A DNA stretch of 64,000 bases from Saposhnikovia divaricata (GCA_036435485.1 CM071598.1:196333148-196397147), one strand, 5' to 3'; positions 23,987 through 36,463 are shown, numbered from the stretch's first letter. Program-made: numbers and translations. Notes: generated by a model from the sequence alone, not told the origin.

Positions 23987-26471
23987 GGATGAATAGTGAT
24001 TTTGTAAGTTGGAAAACTTTTCACTCCACCCTATGTACGGGACGTGATATGGATGTTTCGAAGTCATATTAGTAATACGCGGAGGAAATAAGTGAATGCA
24101 GAGACGATCGGAATTCAGAAATTCCAAATTCTTTTCGGTATAATATTTGACCGGACAGTGGATTAAATATTATTATAATCCAAGAATTGGGATATTAACT
24201 TTGAGGATTTGATATTTTGGGATGTTATTATATTTGATCTAAGAATGAAGGTAGGAAACCACTGAGGAGTGGTTATGGCTACAATGTAATAATTGATATT
24301 TGGAAAGAATGAATGGAATTCGACTTTATTATTTCTATGTCTTGAAGAATGCTAAAGGGTAACAACATAGGTAAGAATAATCTATCTTCTAAGGGAATAA
24401 GATATGGCAATTTCAAGCAGGAGAATATTCTCATGTCATCCAGATCGGTAACGATTAATCCATTAGTTCCGTAAAAAGGATAAGGAACGATCGAAAGAGA
24501 ATACGGACAATTGTACCACCCTAAGAGAACAAGTAAAGAATACAGAATGAATAGTGTTTTGGTGGGAGTATATAATAATATGAGACGACACTATATAGAA
24601 GCATTCGGAACGGATTTCCGAGTTCGTATTAGTGATCCAGGGGGAAAATAAGTGTATGTAAAAGCTATCGGATTCTGAAAAACCGCACTTTTATTTTCTC
24701 CGAGAGTTCCCTGGACACTGATAGCCTTAATTATTTAACGAATGGATTTAAGGAATATAAATTGGAAAGTTAGAATGAAAGATGGAGAATGAAAGTATTA
24801 ATATTAAAAAGGATTCCCGGTAAACCCTAATTAGAAATCCGTGAAATATTCCTACGGACGATCAATCGAAACGGGCAATAACCGGACACAGAAATAAGCA
24901 GAGGAAGCAAGATACATGCATGTGCAAGTGATAAATATCTAGTAACTAGCAAGGAACTAGATCAATTAGAATGCAACCAAGTACTTAGCAAGCCACCACT
25001 TGGTTAAGCCTTAAACCATCCAATCTTCAACACTTGTCCTCACAAAGACATCATCTAGTGCATCATCATTTTACTAAAGTAAAAAGAGATGAGATATTAT
25101 CCAAGGCTCATCCACTTTATGCATTCTTCCAAGCAAAACCACAAGAAAACATCAAACTCTCTCCTTTACTCTTCCATTCGACTTTTGCAACAATTCCAAA
25201 ACAAAAATCCAACTTCCAACCATTGTTTGATCTCCAAAAATTTATCATAGATCCTATATTTCATAAAAATTATACCCTAAAAATCTTAGCCTCAAACATC
25301 ACCTTTTCCATTTTCAAAAAAATCAAGAAAGTGGAGGATGAATAGTAACCTCAAGAACAAAATTCTTGAATCTTGATTTTGGTTGATGATCCAAGCTTCA
25401 TGGAGGCTATACAAGGACTATACAAGGCTTACTAAGTGCATACACACCTCAAGGAAGGTATAAAACTCTTGAAACCCTAGGCCTTAGTTTATGTTTAATG
25501 ATGTTCTTGATGAGAATTTAGATTAGTATGATTATGGTAATGATTAAAGCATGCTTATGTAGTGATATGTTGATATAAGAGGTTAAAATAGCTAGATGAA
25601 CGGAAAGGCATTTCTTGGACTCAGTTCATGTATATAAGTCATGTATATGTTGTTTGGGTTGGATACTATGTTTATGGGAAGATTCGAAATTGGTAGATAT
25701 TCGATTTACAGCCGTTATAATGCCCGATTTTGCAATACCATGTTTTGTATGCCATTTTCCATGTCGAACCCCTACTGTCCAGAGACCTTATCTGCCATGA
25801 TAGGATAGGTAATGTTCTAAGCTTCGTTTTGATATAAAGATCACGTGAAACGGACTTACGGTTTAGGATTTATGACCAAATTCCTAAAAGTAGTTCGAAA
25901 CCGTAAACGAAAGTTCGTAACTGTAATTGAACCCTCGTAAACTATGTAACGTCATGGCGAATCTTGGTAAATAAATACTAGAGGTAAAAAGGAAGGCGTG
26001 AAAGAAAACCGTATGTCAAAAGGATCATTTTTCGATTTATTAAAAATGTTCGAGTCGAGGTTAAACGCGAACGAACCCCTAAAAGACGACTCTTTTATAA
26101 CTTCGGTAAAACACTTAGAAAACGGGCGATAAAACTCGGAGTAAAGTATTGGTTCGTAACGATCGACTTTAGAACTCATATGACTTAAGTATGTCCCAAG
26201 TATAAGTACAATTACATGTCGTATTAACGAACGAATGTCGGGTCGGATCAGTGATAAAAGTAATCCACTAAAAGGGGTATAACGAGATAACTCGAGAACG
26301 TGTTTCGAATTAAGTATAACTTAACTTTTAATATGTTAAGTGATTAATTCCGAATGCCTTGGCTATTTATAGATCACCAAGCTGAACCGGGACCCGCTAC
26401 CACTACCCCTTACCGTACTCGACTACCAGGCAAGTTTCAATTCCCTTCTTTTAGGCTGTTGTTGTGATTGA

Positions 26472-26476
<5 letters not shown>

Positions 26477-26546
<70 letters not shown>
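26477..26546. repeat. (TA)35 microsatellite in LARD 3' LTR
   Basis: A perfect 70-bp TA run. The matching site has five units in the 5' LTR and nine in the solo LTR (56819-56836). Confidence 0.97.
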
Positions 26547-26550
<4 letters not shown>

Positions 26551-28773
26551 TGCTGATATACATATGCCATTGCATGCATGCCTACTTTCAAGTTGAATTG
26601 ATATACTTGTTCCCTGAATGTTATTGTTGGCTTATAAGCTAGATAGTTATATATCAGTTATAAGCCGGTTATTGTAAGACCCTCATAGAAGGGCGTATAC
26701 ATCTTATTAATCAAATATAGACCGGGAGTCCATATTCCTTGATATATCGAGATTACCTCGGAGGAAAATATTTAAGTAAATATTTTCTATTATTTGGGCG
26801 ACGAATATTATTTGAATATTCGTTCGAGACTAATTATTTTAACGATCCTTACTTCAAATAATTATTTGAACGTAACTATTCAGCGAATAATATTTCTCAA
26901 TATTCATTCAGAGTCGAATTAATTATCAATTATTATTTCGAATATTCTTCTAAAGATGAGACTACTAAATGAATATTATTTGGATATTCTTTTAGAATAT
27001 TATTTTATTAAATAAATATTACTTTTGAATATTCACTTAAGATATTGAATACTTGACGAATATTATTTTAATATTCATCTGAAGCTTGATTTAATTATCG
27101 AATACTCCTTAAGGCTTGGATTACTAAATGAATATTACTTGATATTCATTTAGGATATTACTCATTAAATAAATATTACTTTTGAATATTCATTTAAATT
27201 CCTAATTGATTATGAATATTACCTTAAATATTCTTTTCAGGTCTTATTAATTAATGAATATTGTTTTGAATATTCATTTAAATATTTATTTATTCAATAA
27301 ATATTCCCCTGATATTTCTTCAGGGATTATTTTGAGAAATGCTCTGATTAAAGATATTCTTTCATATTCCCAAATATTCTTTAAATATTTTAACTCAATA
27401 AATATTCTCTGAATATTTATTCCATACTTAGAATAATCTCGATAAGGTTTATCTTCTTCGATTATTACGAAAAATATCTCGGAGTCATATTATTATTAAT
27501 CTTATATCAAGAAAGGTTCTCAGACATCATTCTTCTTTGAGTCTATCTCCTTAATAATAAGGGAACCTTACTTGGAAAATGTTATTTATCTTGTCGACTT
27601 CCCGGTCATAAAGTATTCCCTTCACCCGCAACTCGGGTGCTGTTGACTTATTAAGTCATTGCTTACCTTCTCATCTTTCGAGGGGTAAGATTATTGGGAC
27701 AAGTTGATGTCCGTTACCAAGTAATAGCTTGGGAGTTATTGGTAAATTTTCCTTTCCAACTAGATACGACTACTTTGTGGAGTCTTATCAACAAGTATTA
27801 TGCTTGGGGAAAGGGGGACGAACGTTACATTCAGAATCATGAATTCTATTTGAACTAGGAGTCGTGTAAGAGGCCGAGTAGCGCCGGTCCATCCCCTTTG
27901 GCCCAACCGTTGGCCGGGGAGAGCTAGTAAGGCGGTATACAAGTAAAGCCGTCAGTTCTTCCTTCTACCGGTAGTAAATCTAAATTGAGCTGTACGATCT
28001 CGATTGATCATCAAGGTTGGAACAGCGGGCGCGGTGAATACTCCATCATTGGTTCATCATCCAAATTTATTTATTTCCTGCAACATGATTACTGTTGGCA
28101 GAGTTGGGAAAAGGGTCATAACTGGAATTGCAACCATTTCTTGCAAGTTCCTCTTCTTAATAACAATAAGAATATCTCGCTTACTTTGATGTAGCAGATA
28201 TTTCTACAAACAAATACTTTAAGTTACCTTGTAACTTCATCGTTCATATTATACTGGCATCATTTCCGTAAATGCATGGCATATGGTTTGAAAGATACTT
28301 TTGAACTGTTATACATTATCGTTCGGTTATATGTTATTGTTGGTGGGCTATTGCTCACCCTTGCTTTATTATTATATCACAACAACAACTAGACCAGATG
28401 ACTCGCACAAGGCGCACTCGACGCGGGCGAGGACTATGAGACTACCAGAGCTGAAGAAGAATCTATTGGTAGGGTATATTTATTCTTTCAGTACCAAGAA
28501 TATAGTCTAGTATGACTTATGTAAATGGATGGCAAAGAGTATGTATTTATATTGAAATTCTTTTGGATTGTAAGAACTCATAATGTGATTAATAAAAATT
28601 TGATTGTTACTCTGATTTCATCTCTGGGACTATAACGGGTGTGTTTTATATTGTTGTGTTGGGTCATAGAGACGTAATTTATTTTATGTTAAGGGAAGTT
28701 CAATTGTTGTGGACAGAATTGGAAACCGTAACCACCGGATCCCGGACCCCGGATCTGGGGGTGTTACATCTGC

Positions 28774-29515
28774 TTTATGGTGAGGCCCTGTCTCGTCTAA
28801 ATTATTAAATTCTGCCATAAGTTATATACTACTGTATAACAAATCATACTATCAGAGAAGGTATATATAAATTTTCGAGATACCGCTAAAAGATTTAACA
28901 AATCCTACATCTCAAATTTGTACCCATTTTGCATCGCTTAAGAATTAAGATGGAATAAATTTTATAGAAGTTGTATAAAATTCAGTGTCGAGATAAAGGT
29001 AAAAGTTTCAGTTGTAACTTATTACCATTGGAGAAACACTGAATCAAGATTGCTTATGGTTTGAATAATTTTAGAGTCGATTGTATCATTAAATTGAGTT
29101 CAATGCTATTGAGTGTGGTCTGTGAATGAAGGCATGCTTCATATTAAGAGTCAGGGGAGTATGTTTGGTTTAATATGATATTTATGTGATTAACCTGGAT
29201 AAACAAAACAGCGAGAAACTGAAATTTTAGAGTACTTGTGCAGTCGACCACCTAATTAAATAGGATTGTTGAATGCTAGAATCATACGTATTGATTGTGA
29301 TAGATTTTTTTTTTCGCCACTTCAAGACGTGGTTCTGAGAAGGTTTTTTTAATTGCAATATTCTTCGACTGTCAAGCATTTCTATTTCCCATCGTCTATG
29401 TATTCCAGTTTTTTTAATGATATTAGGTCAGGATTGTTAGTGGTTCTCTGTATGCGGGTCAATTTTTTTAATTTGATTGTGTTGTATCTTGATTCTGCCT
29501 TAAATAGTAAATGTA

Positions 29516-29572
<57 letters not shown>

Positions 29573-30254
29573 CAATTATATGATATTTGGTCCTTGCATC
29601 TAAGATATACATTATACTTCTATAATGTTACCAACTTCTCGAACTAGTAAATAGCTAAAATGTGAATTGCCATGCTGAATTTAATTACATACTAGTAAAT
29701 AGCTAAAATGTGAACTAGTCAATCATTCAATATTACCAAAGGAAATCTAAGAAAATCAATTTCCCTCGAAGTAATTTATTAATGTACGAGTGCGGCGGAA
29801 ATGAAAGTTCTTCAAGAGAATAATCAGGGTGGAACACGAGAGGATATTGTAAAATTCAATGGGAAGATCTTCAATTGAGGAAAGAAATTGGGCAAGGTAA
29901 ACCTTAAGCAACTAAACTAGTTTATGTCATATATTAAAACTTTTTTTGTAGCAAATTACTTTCCTGCGCGACAAGATATACAGGACATCTTGACAGATCG
30001 AGATAGTAAAAACAGAGTGTAATAGTGGGCTAAGACAATAATAAATTATAATTGAGTACCAAGTACATGAGTATACCATAAATTATAATTGAATAATATA
30101 TGATATTACAAGCCTGTTCATAAAATTATATCCATTCCTGTTCAAGTGCTGCTCATTTATGAATCGAGTCTCAAAATTTTAGACAAGCGATATTACAAGC
30201 TTAGAAAGACAAACTAGTTTAATTGCATCTAGTCTCAAAATTTATTTTTGGATG
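28774..30254. other. CACTA interior, intron-like DNA
   Basis: This is the continuation of 13228 after the LARD. It is A+T-rich, with a (TA)n run at about 29519-29568. A short coding-like stretch near 29800-29870 was not identified. No P2 exon 2 and no transposase were seen. Confidence 0.6.
29519..29568. repeat. (AT)n microsatellite
   Basis: About 25 AT units within the CACTA interior. The Tyr-Ile ORFs across it are artefacts. Confidence 0.95.
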
Positions 30255-30264
30255 TTACTAGGTC

Positions 30265-32176
30265 GGGTAAATGGCCATTTTGGTCACTGTATTATACCAA
30301 AACTTTCACTTGGGTCATCAGTCAAAAAAAGCTTTCAGTCAAACACTTGTATAACTAAAACATTTCAATTGGGTTTCTGCCGTTAGTTCCGTTAAAAAAA
30401 CTAACGGAATAATGAGGTGGATCCTGACGTGGCACAACGAATATGATTCAATAGCTAATTAAACACTGAACTTTGTATAAGTTTTCAATTAGGTCATCGA
30501 TTAATTTTAAATTTAAATTTATAATTTCCTAAATTATTATTTTCATTTTAAATTTATATTTTAAATTATAATTTTCAAAATTTATATTTTCCAACATTTT
30601 AATCTTATAAACTATAATGTTAAATAGCTTTTAAAATTCCTTTTCATTTTCATTTTCTTACATTTTCTCTCTCGATCTCTCCTGTATATCTCTCTCAACT
30701 CTCTTTCTTTCTTCTTCTTCTTTTTCAAAATTAAAAACCTTTGCTTCTCAATGATTTTGTTGTCCAAAATCAAAGTTTAAATAACCAAATTAACGAGGAA
30801 TCGATTATCTACATGCCCATAGTCTTTAATTCAAGTTTTATACGATTTCAAATTTTGGGGTTTTGTTCGCGTTCGATCTTTGGTGGCGGAAGGGCGGACG
30901 GCGTTGTGGTGTTGGTCGTAGGTGAAGAAAAGGGAGGGCTGGAAGTGGTGGTGAGGGAGAAGAGCGGTGATGGTGAATTGCAGGGGTGAAACGGAGGCGG
31001 TGTAGTGGTGAGTGGAGCTGTTGATGAAGTAGACAAAGAGGGATGGAATAATAGGGGAGGGGTGGATGGGGCGGATGGTTGAGAGGTGGTGGGGAGAAGG
31101 AATATAGGAGGAAAAGGGAGGTTGTGATGGTGATGATGAGGTTGGGGAAAAAGATGGGTGGAGGCTGGAAGTGGGAAATGGGTGGAGAGATGATGGCGTG
31201 GTTGTGGTGGATAGAGGAGAGGAAGTGATGGTGGTTTGCAGGTGGTGGGATGGGGGTTGAGGGGAGGAGAAGGAGATGGGTGGGAGATTTTGTTTGCGCA
31301 ATTGAGAATGTTGGTGGTTAAGGTGGAGAAGGAGAGTTGAGCGTGTTGGAGAATGTGGGCAGCGATGATGTGAGGAAGATGTGGGTTGTTGAATGGCAAC
31401 GGTGGAATGGAAGGAGGATAAAGGTGGAGATTTGGAGGAGCAGATGGTGTTGGTGGTCGAGAAAGAGTAGTGGAGGTGAGATAGTGGACGGTGGATAAGG
31501 GTAGCATCGGTGATAGGCGGAGCAGTGGTGGTGGATAAGGGTAGCATCGGTGATAGTCGGAGCAGTGGTGGTGTCGAACAGAGGAGATGAATGGAGATGA
31601 ATGCTGGTGAGATGATATGGGTTTGAATGGAATTGAAGAAGAGTGGAAATGGTGGAGATGAAGGGGGACTGTGTTGATGGGAGAAAGAGGTGAAGTGAAC
31701 GGAAGTGGGCTGTGGTGTGAAGGGAGAAGAAAAGAACGGGAGCAGCGGAGGAGGCTGGGAAATTGGACGAAGGCAGCAGTGGTAGTGACTGGTGGAGGAG
31801 AGGGGATGGTTACGGGGTGGAATGGAGGTGGGATGAAAGAAATGGAGGATGTAGGTATGCAGGGGTAGGAGGTTTTTTTTCTTCTTTTTTGTTAAATAGC
31901 AAATATTTTAGATTTTAGATAGATGACATGGATGATGATATGACACTGAGCTGGCAGTTGATGTGTAAGAAATTAACTGAGCTGGCAGTTGATGTGTAAG
32001 AAATTAACGGACTTCCGTTAAGTCAACAAAAATTTAACGGCAGTGAAATATTTTTAATGTACAATGATCTAATTGAAAGTTATTTTGAGTTAAGTAATTC
32101 GTTTGAAAGCTTTTTTGGGCTGGTGACCCAAGTGAAAGTTTTGGTATAGTACAGTGACGAAAATGGCCATTTACCC
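30265..32176. mobile_element. Small non-autonomous MULE (possible Pack-MULE), 1912 bp
   Basis: Inverted ends of at least 60 bp begin GGGTAAATGGCCATTTT and contain CCAAAACTTTCACTTGGGTCA. A perfect 10-bp duplication TTACTAGGTC (30255-30264, 32177-32186) flanks the element. Inside, a CT-rich leader-like stretch (30665-30730) is followed by about 1 kb of G-rich, purine-biased sequence (30880-31870). Read on the minus strand this gives a 238-codon Ser/Pro/Thr/His-rich ORF (31547-30831) of low complexity. The interior could be a captured gene piece, but I do not recognise it. Confidence 0.88.
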
Positions 32177-32597
32177 TTACTAGGTCTATCTCACTACTGA
32201 AAGTTAGCTTGTGCAGTAATAACTACGCTTACACTTATAAATCATCATTTCCCTTCCCCACACACAAATAGCTCGTGCAGTAAAGTCGCTCTATAATATA
32301 TTTTTGAATGCTTAGGTAGCGTCTGATATAGGGGTTGTTAGGGGCGAACGGTAGGTTTTCCAGTTCCTTGGAAAATATATGATTGCCTGATACTTGTGTC
32401 TAAAAACTCTAAAATTCAAGCTTACAAGTTTTGGCCTTATTTTTCAGTCCAAAAAAGAAAAACTTTGGGCTTATGTGTATACTATATGAAGGTAGCCTAC
32501 TTGCACGTTCCTACGCTTATTTCCCCCAAGAAGTAAACTCATCACAGCAATAGATTCTTTGCATTAAGCACCAGGGTACTCGAGTGTCACAATTGGA

Positions 32598-32960
32598 AAT
32601 GGCATTCGAAGACAAGGGAGGACTGGACGAGGTTTCACTTCCACAAGGTTTGTTGTGCTGGAACCAAAGGTTGTCCATATTGCATTGTGATAAATTTCTA
32701 GCAGATATTGAGATTTGAGGTTAAGATTCAAGTCATGCGGGCTCTTTACTGAATCAGGACATGTTATTGTTTATACATAATTTTTTTCCAAATTCTTTTA
32801 CCTAGTTTTTCACATTTACGGACAGAATAGGCCTGATTATTATTCTTCTATATACTTTTTCAGGTATTGCAGATTCGAAATCTTACGTCATTACAAGCCA
32901 GCTAACTGCTGATGTCTACAAAGAATATGTTCAGGACGTAAATACCTCGCACCTTACTGG
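32598..32960 (+). pseudogene. Unidentified gene-like fragment, two putative exons
   Basis: An ATG ORF at 32598 (MAFEDKGGLDEVSLPQ) runs to a possible donor near 32647. A pyrimidine-rich acceptor before 32863 leads into a second coding-like piece (GIADSKSYVITSQLTADVYK, then EYVQDV). A further short piece near 33650-33711 (QLKEKIGSLTVKLEKTK, stop) could be a last exon. The family is not recognised. It may be another host gene fragment carried by the CACTA; the rest of 32187-34020 shows nothing else. Confidence 0.3.
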
Positions 32961-34044
32961 GTTCACTTTTGTAATTATTAGCTTTGTGCATCTTGCTGGA
33001 GGCAAAATTACAGAAGGTATTGTTCTATCTTAGGTAACTCCAATTATGTTTAAAACATAATCTTAGTAGTTGGTAAAGGTTCAAGACTTGGAAACAAGTA
33101 AATGGTCATTCTAGAGCGATGACTTGGTTAAATGCTTCCCATTTCTCGTCAACTGTTATCACTTATTACATACATCAGTGTAGATGTCAAAACTTAAAAC
33201 TTAAAGAATATATATCACAGGTATGTGTTTGTTATCATTATTACTGCATCCGCATCCATAGCTTAATTGGCGGTTTGTTTTTCAATAATCCTACATCAGC
33301 TCTCAAGTCCAGACATTGAAATATTTGTTATATGTTATTAATGTATTTGGTATTGTTATTGCTATATTATTGCTATACAATCTGTAGTGTCATTCGAAAT
33401 ATAGGAAAGTAGCGGGTTTGTTCTTCAAGGGGCTGAATTTTGTTAGGCACTCTAGTCTTGGGAGAACAAATCTTGTTTAGATTTCCTCATCTTGTTTAAG
33501 TTGGATAGTGACAAGTGATCAGGAGTCAATTTATTACATGTTATCTTAGTTTTGTGGAACTTATGGCACATTTTCTATCTTAACTGCCCCTTCCCAGTTT
33601 ATTGAATTGATTTTCATATTTCTATTGCCTTGTCTTTTTACCATTTCAAGAAATTAGACAGTTGAAGGAGAAGATAGGGTCACTGACAGTAAAGCTGGAG
33701 AAAACGAAATAATGTAAAGCTTTATGGAAAGATATGTTATGTTCAAGACTACAATTTAGAGAAAATTGTTTCTAGAGGTTCAATGAAGAGGTTCAATGAA
33801 GGTGCTAGCAGCTTTTATATTAAAATCAAGTTTTTTGTATCATCTTTTTGGAGGTGGAAAAGCACATTTTTGGAGGTGGAAATACTAAGTTTTATTTAGA
33901 TATTGGTGTGTAAGTCGACTGTGTTTCGAAGTTTGTAATATATATGTATGGAAAAATTGTGTTTAGACTTGTTTGGTGTTCTTGGATTATATTTTGTAAT
34001 GGTGAAATTCCAATTTTGAAATTATTTTTTTTTTAAAAAAAATT

Positions 34045-34480
34045 GACCTATAGCGTCGGTCATTTGAAAGGGCGACGCTATAGACTTTTTTTTAAAAAAA
34101 AAAAATTAACCTATAGCGTCGGTCATTTAAAAGGTCGACGCCATAGGTTATACCTATAGTGTCGGCATTTTAAAGGGCGACGCTATAGGCTCTACCTATA
34201 GCGTCGGCATTTTAAGGGGCGACGCTATAAGCTCTACCTATAGCGTCGGCATTTTAAGGGGCGACGCTATAAGCTATACCTATAGCGTCGGCATTTTAAG
34301 GGGGCGACGCTATAAGCTATACCTATAGCGTCGGTCATTTAAATGACCGACGCCTAAAGTGAACTTTAGCGTCGCCATTTTAACCGACGTTATAGGCCTA
34401 TACCTATAGCGTCCCCTGCATATACTACGCCAAACAACCGACGCTATAGGCCTATATAGGCGACGTTATAGGTCCATTCT
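34045..34480. repeat. CACTA right subterminal repeat array
   Basis: Repeated CCTATAGCGTCGGCATTTTAAGG units alternate with complementary GGCGACGCTATA units, mirroring the left array. At least five near-identical hairpin-forming units of about 57-60 bp are in tandem. Confidence 0.9.
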
Positions 34481-34795
34481 GTAGTAGTGAAAATAATAAT
34501 TAAATAGCCAATAAAATAAATAGTCTTACTTGTGTGTTCTCTCAAGCACCTAGCCTGAAGCTCTGTTTTCTTTTTTTTCGATCTCTGATTCTCCCTCTAT
34601 GCGGCTCCTTAAGTTGAAATTAGGTTTTTTTTTATAATCTTGACGGGAGATGTGATAGTTATATAGAGTGACAACTAGCCTATACCAATTAGGAGTGTTT
34701 GACACATAATAAAATTAAAATACATTTCTTATTCTATTTTAATTAGAAAACAAATTTCATTAATAAATCTGATAAATCTGATTCTAATGAAATTC

Positions 34796-34892
<97 letters not shown>
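34796..34892. repeat. (ATT)n microsatellite in the solo LTR
   Basis: About 32 ATT units at the place of the array at 1972-2059. Confidence 0.96.
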
Positions 34893-34908
34893 TACTACGG
34901 GTATTACA

Positions 34909-36463
34909 TCTTTTCATAAGACTGTGCTAAAGGATTTGCAGATTAATTTCAGATCTCATATCCTCAGAAAAGCTAAAAGAAAATGCATGAAGACCATTAA
35001 TGGTACTCACGAGGAACAATATAAGAAACTCTGGGATTACAAGACAGAGCTGCTAAAAAGGTGTCCCAACTCTACATTTGAGATTGACATTGAACCAGGT
35101 ATGTATTAGACGTTTTAAGTTGTTTTAGTTATTAGATCTGAAAAACTATATGTCTAACTCTACATATGTTCATCTCTAGGAAATGTTGGTCAATTCAGGA
35201 GGATATACATATGCCTTGGTGGGTTGAAGCATGGCTTTAAACTTGGTTGCAGGAAGGTCATTGGCTTAGATGGATGCCATATCAAGAATTCTTATAAAGG
35301 TCAGATATTGTGTGTTGTAGGCATAAAGGTCATGTTAGAAATGATAAGAGAGTATTTGATGATGAGACTGCAAAGTAAGAGGGAGGAGATGCATGATTGG
35401 AAAGAAAAAAATTTACACCCAAAGTATACAAGCTGCTTGAGAAATTTAAAAAAATGGAGTGGAGGATGCTATTCCACATATGCAGGCTATGATCAGTTTG
35501 AAGTGACAATAGTGAATGGGTCAAAGTATGCAGTGCATCTGGGTGAAAAAAGTTATGGTTGCAAAAGGTGGGATTTGAGTGGCATCCCTTGTCACCATGC
35601 CATCTCATGCATCAATAGGTTAGGCCAGAATGTGGAGGACTATGTTGATTCTGTGTATTCAATAGCAAACTACAAGAAAGCTTATTCTGGAATAGTTTAT
35701 TCTATGAATGGACACATGGCTTGGGAAAGGACAGGAATCTGTTTGAAACCACCACCAATTGGAAATTAGCCTGGCAGGCCCAAGAAGAAAAGGAGGCCTG
35801 AACCAAAAGATCCATATTAGAAGGTTGAGCATGGAGTGAAGATATTAAGCAGGACAACTCAGAAGATTGTGCGGTATATTTATGATTTTGAATTGTTTTT
35901 TTTGGCTTTATTTTGCTATTTGATAACTCATAGTATTTATGTTCTGTAGGTGTGAAAAATGCAAGAAAACTGGTCATAACAAAAGAACATGCCCAGACCT
36001 TGTGGTGACAACAAATGAGCAAACTGATGAGCAAGAAATGGTAGAAAATGAGCATGCAGATGAACAAATTAATGACCAAGTTGAGCAGCAAGAGGAGGAG
36101 CAAATTGATGAACAAATTGAGGAGCAAGAAATGCAAGATGCATACAATGAAGTGGCTCTAGATGAAGATATTCCACCCTTGATTCGACCTAGTCAAGTGG
36201 AGAATGAGGTTCCACCTTAACCAGCAACTGAAGAGGAAGATGAGGCTCCAATTGAAACTGAAGCAAGGCAAATTAGAAAATTGAGGTGGCTACAGAAACT
36301 GAAAGAAGAAAAGGAAAATTCCTTGAAATAGCAGCAAATTGGAGGAAGTATATTGACAACAACTCTGGATTCCCCAATCATGGTATCTGCTGGAAAATTG
36401 AAAAAACTCAAGGAGAAATTGAAAGTTCAAAAGGTAACATCTGAGAAACAGAATGAAGGTGAG
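34909..36463 (+). pseudogene. MULE transposase, middle fragment with catalytic-core deletion
   Basis: The reading resumes after the LTR duplication with KTVLKDLQINF and AKRKCMKTINGTHEEQY, typical of the domain before the MuDR DDE core. An intron (35099-35179, GT...AG) precedes RRIYICLGGLKHGF and GLDGCHIK, which holds the first catalytic Asp. Then the sequence jumps near 35325 to a C-terminal part, so the second Asp and the Glu are lost. A SWIM-type finger (GCKRW...GIPCHHAI) lies at about 35548-35607. In-frame TAG codons occur after PPPIGN (35767) and near 35818. A second intron (about 35879-35949) leads to a CCHC knuckle, CEKCKKTGHNKRTCP. An acidic Glu-rich tail with further stops reaches the Athila-like insertion at 36464. 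Confidence 0.85.

Larger units (their letters stand above)
13229..28768 (+). mobile_element. LARD-like non-autonomous LTR retrotransposon with ~5-kb LTRs
   Basis: Two LTRs of 4929 and 5146 bp, beginning TGTAAGAACC and ending TGTTATA / TGTTACA, enclose 5465 bp. The 5-bp duplication TCTGC lies at 13224-13228 and 28769-28773. An iMet PBS follows the left LTR and a polypurine tract precedes the right one. Very long LTRs and no intact coding fit a large retrotransposon derivative. Decayed RT and integrase-end motifs in the interior show descent from a Ty3/gypsy chromovirus. The LTRs are nearly identical (roughly 1 percent mismatch by eye), so the insertion is young. Confidence 0.95.
23623..28768 (+). 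repeat. LARD 3' LTR (5146 bp)
   Basis: It matches 13229-18157 with few substitutions. It carries 35 TA units at 26477-26546 (five in the 5' LTR) and an extra 157 bp bounded by 29-bp direct repeats at 27007-27035 and 27164-27192. Together these account for the whole 217-bp length difference. Confidence 0.95.
10790..34489. mobile_element. Non-autonomous CACTA (En/Spm) transposon
   Basis: The ends read CACTAGTACAGAAT and ATTCTGTAGTAGTG, an imperfect inverted repeat beginning with CACTA. The 3-bp duplication AAA (10787-10789 and 34490-34492) is the size used by this superfamily, and the undisturbed target is seen in the LTR at 1-2075. Subterminal arrays of CTATAGCGTCGG-like motifs line both ends. 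Without its two nested elements it is about 6.2 kb. I find no transposase (TNP2/TNPA-like) coding. It carries a captured piece of a ribosomal P2 gene and possibly other gene fragments. Confidence 0.95.
9014..34908 (-). mobile_element. Solo LTR of the gypsy chromovirus family, split by a CACTA element
   Basis: The LTR starts TGTAACACCC at 9014 and ends GGGTATTACA at 34908, with the 5-bp duplication TCTTT at 9009-9013 and 34909-34913. It has no internal retrotransposon sequence, so it is a solo LTR left by LTR-LTR recombination. Its parts are 9014-10789 and 34490-34908. Removing the CACTA and its 3-bp duplication leaves 2192 bp, matching the LTR of the element at 1-7300. It lies inside a transposase exon and appears in the same orientation as the neighbouring element. 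Confidence 0.95.

Noticed and set aside
29353..29612. 76-codon ORFs with Tyr-Ile repeats on both strands
   Set aside because: Translation of an (AT)n microsatellite.
30831..31547. 238-codon ORF on the minus strand as a real gene
   Set aside because: It is a low-complexity Ser/Pro/Thr reading of a purine-biased repeat; two other frames are also long and open, as expected from composition alone.
35702..36136. 144-codon Leu-rich minus-strand ORF, apparently membrane-spanning
   Set aside because: Shadow of the Glu/Gln-rich MULE protein on the plus strand; CAA/GAG-type codons read backwards as Leu/Ile.
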